Assembly (NCBI RefSeq): GCF_029338515.1
Contig: NZ_CP119988.1
Coordinates: 4,154,001 to 4,218,000 of the forward strand
DNA length: 64,000 nt
Direction of reading: 5' to 3'
Origin: Haloglomus litoreum
Lineage (GTDB): Archaea; Halobacteriota; Halobacteria; Halobacteriales; Haloarculaceae
In this document: piece after piece, positions 59,465-64,000 of the stretch
Layout of the letters: the number at the start of each line of letters is the position of its first letter
How positions within the stretch are numbered: position 1 is the first letter of the stretch
Translations under genes and position numbers: made by a program
Notes under the pieces: generated by a model
Databases searched by the model: none
What the model saw: the letters and a program-made list of their open reading frames with translations, nothing else
Told to the model about the DNA's origin: nothing

Positions 59465-59817
59465 ATATTTCTCGCGGAGATATCGTGGAGGTCGACCTTG
59501 GTGGCCCCTCTGACGATGACTCCCGGGGCGCAGAGATGTACAAACAGCGTCCAGCAGTCGTTATTCAGAACGATACTGGAAACCAGTATAGCGCGACCAC
59601 GATTATCGCCCCAATCTCTGGTGGCCGATCGAGCTATCCATTTCAGGTGAACCTTCCCGCCTCTACTCCTGGGTTGAGTAAGCATTCCTACGTGATGCTA
59701 GACCAAATCCGGACGGTAGACATCCAGAAGCGGATTGCCCAGCAGCTTGGCCAGATACGCGACTCGCAGAAAATGACCGAGATTGACGACGCAATCCGCG
59801 TCTCTCTCGGATTGTAA
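59461..59817 (+). CDS. MazF/PemK-type mRNA interferase toxin
   Basis: This 118-residue single-domain toxin has the family opening SRGDIVEVDLGG, then QRPAVVIQNDTGNQYSATTIIAPIS with the conserved RP-VV and T-x-I-A-P segments. The later SYVMLDQIRTVDIQKRI holds the conserved D-Q-I-R-T. The catalytic arginine and threonine positions appear intact. It would cut mRNA when the labile antitoxin is lost, stabilising the surrounding island. Confidence 0.88.
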   Translation: MNISRGDIVEVDLGGPSDDDSRGAEMYKQRPAVVIQNDTGNQYSATTIIAPISGGRSSYPFQVNLPASTPGLSKHSYVMLDQIRTVDIQKRIAQQLGQIRDSQKMTEIDDAIRVSLGL

Positions 59818-59887
59818 GATAGTCTCGTCTGCAGGTAGTCCGTCATCCCCCTCTACAGTAGCCCGAAATCCCCGCGACTCAGGAGCC

Positions 59888-61237
59888 TCACTCGTGGGCT
59901 GCCAGTTGCCGAAGGACGGACCGGAGGTCCGTCCCGCGGCCAGCCAGCTGCCGCACCCGCAGTCGGAATGCGATGTATCCGAGGGCTATGTGACCGAGGA
60001 AGACGCCGAGGAGTTGGGGGAGCTGTGTGGCGACGACGAACACCAACACCAGTGACGTGAGCACACCAAGAACCGCCACGGTCTTGAGCACTCCCCGGGG
60101 GAGCGTCACCGGCGCCTCCGCGTAGCGGTCCGGATACACCGACGGGAGTCGCCATAGTGCGACGGCCTTGAGCGTCCCAGCCGTGAGCACCGCGAGTGCA
60201 ATCCAGATCGAGAGGATCACTGGCGAGGGGCGAACAGGCGCAACCACCAACGGTGGGATTCCGAGAACCAGTAGTGCCACATGTGGCGTTCCGAACTCAG
60301 AGTGGATATCCGCAATCCGACGAGGGAGCAACTCGTCTCGAGCCGCTCGCATCAGTGACCGTGAGAATCCGGTGTACGTGGTGCTGAGCGATGTGAGTCC
60401 GCCGACGACGGGGCCGACCGCTACGGCCAGGATCACCGGGTCGGGAAGGAATGTCCGAGCGGCGACGAGCACGGCAGCGTCGACGCCAGCGAGCGACTGC
60501 CAATTGACAACACCGACGAGGACGGCCACCAGCGAGACGAACATCGTCAGCGAGATGGCCGCACTGTAGCCGAGCACCCGTGGAATGTTTCGTGCGGGCT
60601 CGGTGAGCTCCTCGCCCAGATCGGTTATCAGTCCGAACCCACGAAGGGGGAAGTACAGCGAGACCACGGCGACAGCGAAGGGAGCGACACCGTTCGGCAG
60701 CGCGGGGGTGTAGTTCGACGGCTCAAGTGAGAACGCCCCAGGAACGATGAACACCAGCATACTCGCGAACAAGACGCCGACGAGTGTGAGTTGGACGCGG
60801 GCCAGGGGTCGAATCCCGACGATGTTCAACACCAGGAACGGCACGAGCAGGGCGTAGACCAGGACCAGGTCAGGAACCGATAGGAAGACGCCGACGTACT
60901 CCGCGAACCCGTCGCCGATGAACAGGAGGCCGGCCCACACACCGGGGAGAATCAGCCACGGAATCAGGAACCCCGCGAACGGGTGAACCAACCGGCTCGC
61001 GTACACGTAGTTTCCACCCGCAACGGGGATGGCGCTCCCGAGTTGGAAGCTGATCAGAATCCCGAACCCGAGCGGAATCGCCGCCAACAGAATCCCAATC
61101 GCGACAATCGGTCCGGCGTCAGCAGCGAGTGGCCCCGGCAGCGTGAAGATGCTGATTCCGATGACATTCCCGACGAGTAGGGCCGTCGCTTCCGCCACAC
61201 CGATACGCCCCGAGAGCAGGTCGAAATCCCTAGGCAT
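59888..61237 (-). CDS. APC-superfamily amino acid permease
   Basis: This 449-residue transporter has about twelve helices. The first helix carries the substrate-binding GNVIGISIFTLPG motif (near 22-34), followed by PVAGGNYVYASRLVHP and the helix-6 region FAVAVVSLYFPLRGFGLITDLGEEL. It likely imports amino acids or amines. It lies 27 bp downstream of the alkylsulfatase-like gene on the same strand, so the two are probably an operon, perhaps using sulfonated or sulfated amines. The substrate is uncertain. Confidence 0.85.
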   Translation of the reverse strand: MPRDFDLLSGRIGVAEATALLVGNVIGISIFTLPGPLAADAGPIVAIGILLAAIPLGFGILISFQLGSAIPVAGGNYVYASRLVHPFAGFLIPWLILPGVWAGLLFIGDGFAEYVGVFLSVPDLVLVYALLVPFLVLNIVGIRPLARVQLTLVGVLFASMLVFIVPGAFSLEPSNYTPALPNGVAPFAVAVVSLYFPLRGFGLITDLGEELTEPARNIPRVLGYSAAISLTMFVSLVAVLVGVVNWQSLAGVDAAVLVAARTFLPDPVILAVAVGPVVGGLTSLSTTYTGFSRSLMRAARDELLPRRIADIHSEFGTPHVALLVLGIPPLVVAPVRPSPVILSIWIALAVLTAGTLKAVALWRLPSVYPDRYAEAPVTLPRGVLKTVAVLGVLTSLVLVFVVATQLPQLLGVFLGHIALGYIAFRLRVRQLAGRGTDLRSVLRQLAAHE

Positions 61238-61264
61238 GGTGGCCTCCGGTGAAACGCTTCAGCG

Positions 61265-62518
61265 TCATCTGAACGAGCGCCCCTCACTTGCGTACGCCGC
61301 CGCCGACGCATAGACGTTCCCCGACATGAGGTTACGTTCGTCCTCGGCGCGACGACTGTAGATATCTACAACAGCCGCTTGCACGGTCTCGTTCTCCGGT
61401 GCTGCCTCGAGCGCGAAGTCGGCGAGGTGACAGGACAGTCGAATATCCTCGTTCGCTAACGCGAGCGCCCGGTCGGCCAGCACGTCGGCGCCGCCCGCCA
61501 GCGAGGCGAGCTCCGACGCGAGCCGCTCGCGCGGTGCGGGTTTGAGTTCCGATGGACGTCCCGACCACCAGCCGCCGTAGCGCCGAATCAGGTTCCGCGC
61601 GATGAACTCGCTCTCGTCGTATGTTTCCGCGAGCCAGGGCGCGTCGCAATCGGGCGCTTCGACCTCGTGGACGATGTCGACGTGCGGTGGCGAGCCGTCG
61701 TTCAGCGCGCCAATGGTCTGCTCGACGATCGATTCGAGGTAGTCGGCCGAATTCCCCAAGCAGTCCTGGATCTCCTCGGGCGCGTCGACGAATGGTTCCC
61801 CGTGACCCGGACAGAGGTGGCGCGGCGCCAACGCTGCCATCTCGCGGAGCGTTTCGGCCCACTCCCCAGGGTAGCGCTGGACCTTCTGTGGGTTGCCCGC
61901 GTTCGGCGCGACGTTGATCTGGAAGTCGCCAGTACAGAGTACGTCTTTCTCGGGACAGTACACCCATGAGTGGTCGTCCGTCTCACCTCTGGAATGGCGA
62001 ATCTCGAAGGTGAGGCCGCCGACGGTGGGCGTCAGTTCGTCACGGTAGCAGGTGGTCGGCGGGTATTCAGGCCACTGGAACTGGCTCTCGCCGTCGTTGG
62101 TGGACTGTTCGGTTGCGGCTGCAGTGCCGCCGAACTGACGTGCGTTTATCGCCTCGTTGTGGCCAGAGGTCCGCTCGTAGCGGTCGAATCGAGCCGGCAT
62201 GTTCTCGTGAGCGATGACCTCCGGGTCCGACTGGTCTTCGAGCAGGAACGCCTCCAATCCGAAGGCATGGTCGAGGTGTCCGTGCGTGTAGACGGCGGTG
62301 TCGACGGGTTGGTCGGTTTCAGTACGGATGGCCTCGGCGAGGGCCTGGCCGTTATCCTCGAGACCGGTATCGACGAGAACGAGGCCGTCCTCGGTCTCGA
62401 AGGCGGTCACGCCGCTGAACTCCGCGTAGTAGTAGACGCCGTCAGTCACCTCGACGGGGCCATCGAGATGGCCGACGAACATGTCGATCTCGAATGGGCT
62501 GATGCCGGATTCTGGCAT
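61265..62518 (-). CDS. Alkyl/aryl-sulfatase-like MBL hydrolase
   Basis: This 417-residue protein has an MBL domain with THGHLDHAFG near 78-87, acidic metal region LCTGDFQINVAPN near 193-205 and LCPGHGEP near 235-242. A helical dimerisation domain follows, with the sulfatase signature RYGGWWSGRPSELKPAPRE (near 315-333). It lacks the C-terminal SCP2 domain of SdsA1-type alkylsulfatases, so it is a short form. It may hydrolyse alkyl sulfates or a related ester. A perfect 11-bp inverted repeat lies immediately before its start. A sulfatase gene is nearby. Confidence 0.82.
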   Translation of the reverse strand: MPESGISPFEIDMFVGHLDGPVEVTDGVYYYAEFSGVTAFETEDGLVLVDTGLEDNGQALAEAIRTETDQPVDTAVYTHGHLDHAFGLEAFLLEDQSDPEVIAHENMPARFDRYERTSGHNEAINARQFGGTAAATEQSTNDGESQFQWPEYPPTTCYRDELTPTVGGLTFEIRHSRGETDDHSWVYCPEKDVLCTGDFQINVAPNAGNPQKVQRYPGEWAETLREMAALAPRHLCPGHGEPFVDAPEEIQDCLGNSADYLESIVEQTIGALNDGSPPHVDIVHEVEAPDCDAPWLAETYDESEFIARNLIRRYGGWWSGRPSELKPAPRERLASELASLAGGADVLADRALALANEDIRLSCHLADFALEAAPENETVQAAVVDIYSRRAEDERNLMSGNVYASAAAYASEGRSFR

Positions 62519-62519
62519 A

Positions 62520-62556
62520 GGAATGGGTGTGAGGGTATGTGGCTAACACCCATTCC
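62520..62556 (-). promoter_or_regulatory. Perfect 11-bp inverted repeat before alkylsulfatase gene
   Basis: GGAATGGGTGT-N15-ACACCCATTCC ends 2 nt before the ATG and spans the position expected for the TATA box of a leaderless promoter. It is a strong candidate operator for a dimeric regulator. Confidence 0.6.
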
Positions 62557-62612
62557 TCCGTATGCAAAGACATTCATATCCGGGTAGATGTTCGGACAGA
62601 GACGGGACGGAA

Positions 62613-63296
62613 TCAGGCAGCGTTGTCAGACACGGACCCGAACTGTGCGGTCATTATCTCGCCGATGATGTTGTTCTCGATACGGCGGAGGATGTCACCG
62701 ACGTTCGACGGCGTACAATCCAGTTCGCTGGCGATATCCTGATGGGTGACCTGACGCGGATCCTGATAGTATCCGAGTTCGTGGGCCGTCCGGAGCACTT
62801 CACGCTGGCGCTCACTCAGATTCGTGAACAGCTGCTCTGCACCGGGATGGTAGTCGCCGACGCGCTTGACTGATGCCGTGAGATCGTCGGGGGGCGAGGA
62901 GAATGCCTTCCTGATGTCTTCCTCCTCGCCGACGAGCGTGATCTCCAGCGTTCCGTCGTCTCGGACAGTCACCGGTCCATCGATGAGGAGACCATACTCT
63001 GCCGGTGCCCGGAGGAGTTGCTCGACGGTCGGCGTCGGCTCGAAGTGGATATACGCGAACACGGACTCCGTCCCCTGGACCACCTGGTAGCTGGTGGTGA
63101 TCTCGGTTTCGTCGAGGATGTCGCGGACAGCCCCAGCATCCCCCACGAGTTCATACAGGTAGATCGCCTGCCCGTCGTCGAGCAATCGCTGGGAGTGGAC
63201 CGCGACCCGGGCCACGTCATCGGCACGGGCGAAGGCCCTGCCGAGCGATTGCAGCCCCCCGTCGGAATGCCGGAACGTGAACGTGGCAAATCGCAT
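62613..63296 (-). CDS. Bacterio-opsin-activator-type HTH-10 regulator
   Basis: This 227-residue protein has a sensor-like N-terminal domain (about 1-150: TFTFRHSDGG, VFAYIHFEPTPTVEQLL). The HTH-10 domain lies about 165-215: LSERQREVLRTAHELGYYQDPRQVTHQDIASELDCTPSNVGDILRRIE. It lies upstream of the alkylsulfatase/permease genes on the same strand and is a natural candidate to control them. The conserved spacing of the HTH helices supports the family call. Confidence 0.85.
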   Translation of the reverse strand: MRFATFTFRHSDGGLQSLGRAFARADDVARVAVHSQRLLDDGQAIYLYELVGDAGAVRDILDETEITTSYQVVQGTESVFAYIHFEPTPTVEQLLRAPAEYGLLIDGPVTVRDDGTLEITLVGEEEDIRKAFSSPPDDLTASVKRVGDYHPGAEQLFTNLSERQREVLRTAHELGYYQDPRQVTHQDIASELDCTPSNVGDILRRIENNIIGEIMTAQFGSVSDNAA

Positions 63297-63372
63297 GGTG
63301 CCCGATTATCTCCAGGGCCCATCAACGCTCGGGCGGACGAGCAATCGGGCATGAGTGATTCGTACGACCATC

Positions 63373-64000
63373 TCACCGAGCGATTCCGTACTGCTCGAAG
63401 ACTTCCTCGGGTGCCGCCATGGTCTCGAGCGCGTCCTGCAGTAGGTCCTCCATCTCCGCCGTCACCGACGGTGATTCGGCCACGATATTGTCGGACTGGC
63501 CCGGATCAGCGTCGGTATCGTACAGTCTGGGTTGCCGAACCAGGGATGCCGAGGGATACTGCTGTCGCCAGACCGGCACGTCGGTGTACGGGAGGAACGC
63601 CCCTGACTCCGCACCCTCGTAGCCGCTCGTCGGGGTGAATGGACTCTGTGCGCTCATCTGCATCGTCGAGTAGTTGTACAGCGGGACGTCCTCCTGTATG
63701 GGCGCCATGTAGGTGTGCGTCCCGTCGGTGACGTTGATGTCCGAGTGCCACCAGCCGTAGAGCGCCCAGTCCCGGTGGTCAGTGACTTCTCCTTGGATGA
63801 TCGGGAGCAGGCTCTCGCTGTGTGTCCCCGCATCGCTCTCAGCATCCAGCAGATCGAGAATCGTAGCGTGCAGATCGACAGCCGAGGTCAGTGCCTCGAC
63901 AGTCGAGCCCGACTCGGAGGTATCCGGGTGCCAGACGAACAGCGGCGTCTTCGCGACGAGGTCGAAGTCCGGACTCATCTTTCCGATCCAGCCGTGTTCG
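63373..64000 (-). CDS. Sulfatase-family protein, 5' part outside window
   Basis: This is the C-terminal 208 codons of an alkaline-phosphatase-superfamily sulfatase. The segment begins EHGWIGKMSPDFDLVAKTPLFVWHP, the usual stretch after the metal-binding D-H of the core. It continues with SAVDLHATILDLL and the C-terminal subdomain (RDWALYGWWHSDINVTDG, QPRLYDTDADPGQSDNIV). The catalytic cysteine/serine and formylglycine motif lie outside the window. With the adjacent alkylsulfatase-like gene it hints at sulfate-ester use. Confidence 0.8.
   Translation of the reverse strand, partial: EHGWIGKMSPDFDLVAKTPLFVWHPDTSESGSTVEALTSAVDLHATILDLLDAESDAGTHSESLLPIIQGEVTDHRDWALYGWWHSDINVTDGTHTYMAPIQEDVPLYNYSTMQMSAQSPFTPTSGYEGAESGAFLPYTDVPVWRQQYPSASLVRQPRLYDTDADPGQSDNIVAESPSVTAEMEDLLQDALETMAAPEEVFEQYGIAR

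Overview
The window is from a halophilic archaeon (class Halobacteria). Coding GC is high, the predicted proteins are strongly acidic, and most genes have TATA-like boxes about 25-30 nt upstream of the start with little or no leader. Family content agrees: RdfA, bacterio-opsin-activator HTH regulators, HalOD1 domains, Orc1/Cdc6, B-family polymerase and twin-arginine lipoproteins. I cannot name the species.

Layout. (1) 1-2575, minus strand: a truncated SMC-like coiled-coil ATPase behind rdfA, a cell-shape module. (2) 3.2-30.7 kb: a large catabolic region. It holds an IclR regulator, a 2-oxoacid dehydrogenase complex (E1alpha, E1beta, E2, E3), a DMT permease, a universal stress protein, a TAXI-type TRAP transporter, two acyl-CoA dehydrogenases, a beta-keto acid cleavage enzyme, an acyl-CoA ligase, a thioesterase, a two-gene MaoC hydratase, an SDR, the large subunit of a methylmalonyl-CoA-type mutase, two tandem metallo-beta-lactamase-fold proteins, a divergent amidohydrolase-fold protein, and two paralogous amidohydrolase + DUF59 gene pairs. 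Together these suggest uptake of a carboxylic acid, CoA activation, beta-oxidation-like steps, and cleavage towards acetyl-CoA and succinyl-CoA. The substrate is not evident. (3) 30.7-32.07 kb: an AT-rich stretch with possible gene remnants. (4) 33.1 to about 50.8 kb: an integrated element. It has a two-gene tyrosine recombinase, a VirB4/VirB6/PrgI/VirB2-like membrane machine, a densely glycosylatable surface protein, an Orc1/Cdc6 gene next to a repeat-bearing AT-rich intergenic region, a Walker-less RecA-like protein joined to an exonuclease-deficient-looking PolB, zinc-ribbon microproteins, and a ComEC-like/DUF3006 pair. (5) 51-55.3 kb: one SCP2-alpha/beta hydrolase gene split by a 2.9-kb cargo-bearing insertion. 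(6) 55.3-59.8 kb: a second small island with a DUF932 protein, a regulator/partner pair, an integrase and a CcdA/MazF toxin-antitoxin pair. (7) 59.9-64 kb: an APC permease, an alkylsulfatase-like hydrolase, an HTH regulator and a truncated sulfatase.

Most notable. An insertion with matching imperfect terminal repeats and an exact 8-bp target duplication interrupts an otherwise in-frame fusion gene, so its ends can be set to the base. The RecA-like/DUF/PolB operon recalls the bacterial ImuA-ImuB-DnaE2 translesion cassette. A 16-bp motif recurs at the same distance from the starts of orc1 and of a small HTH gene. The catabolic locus carries three amidohydrolase-fold proteins that have lost canonical metal ligands. 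All functional assignments come from reading the sequence; no database search was possible.
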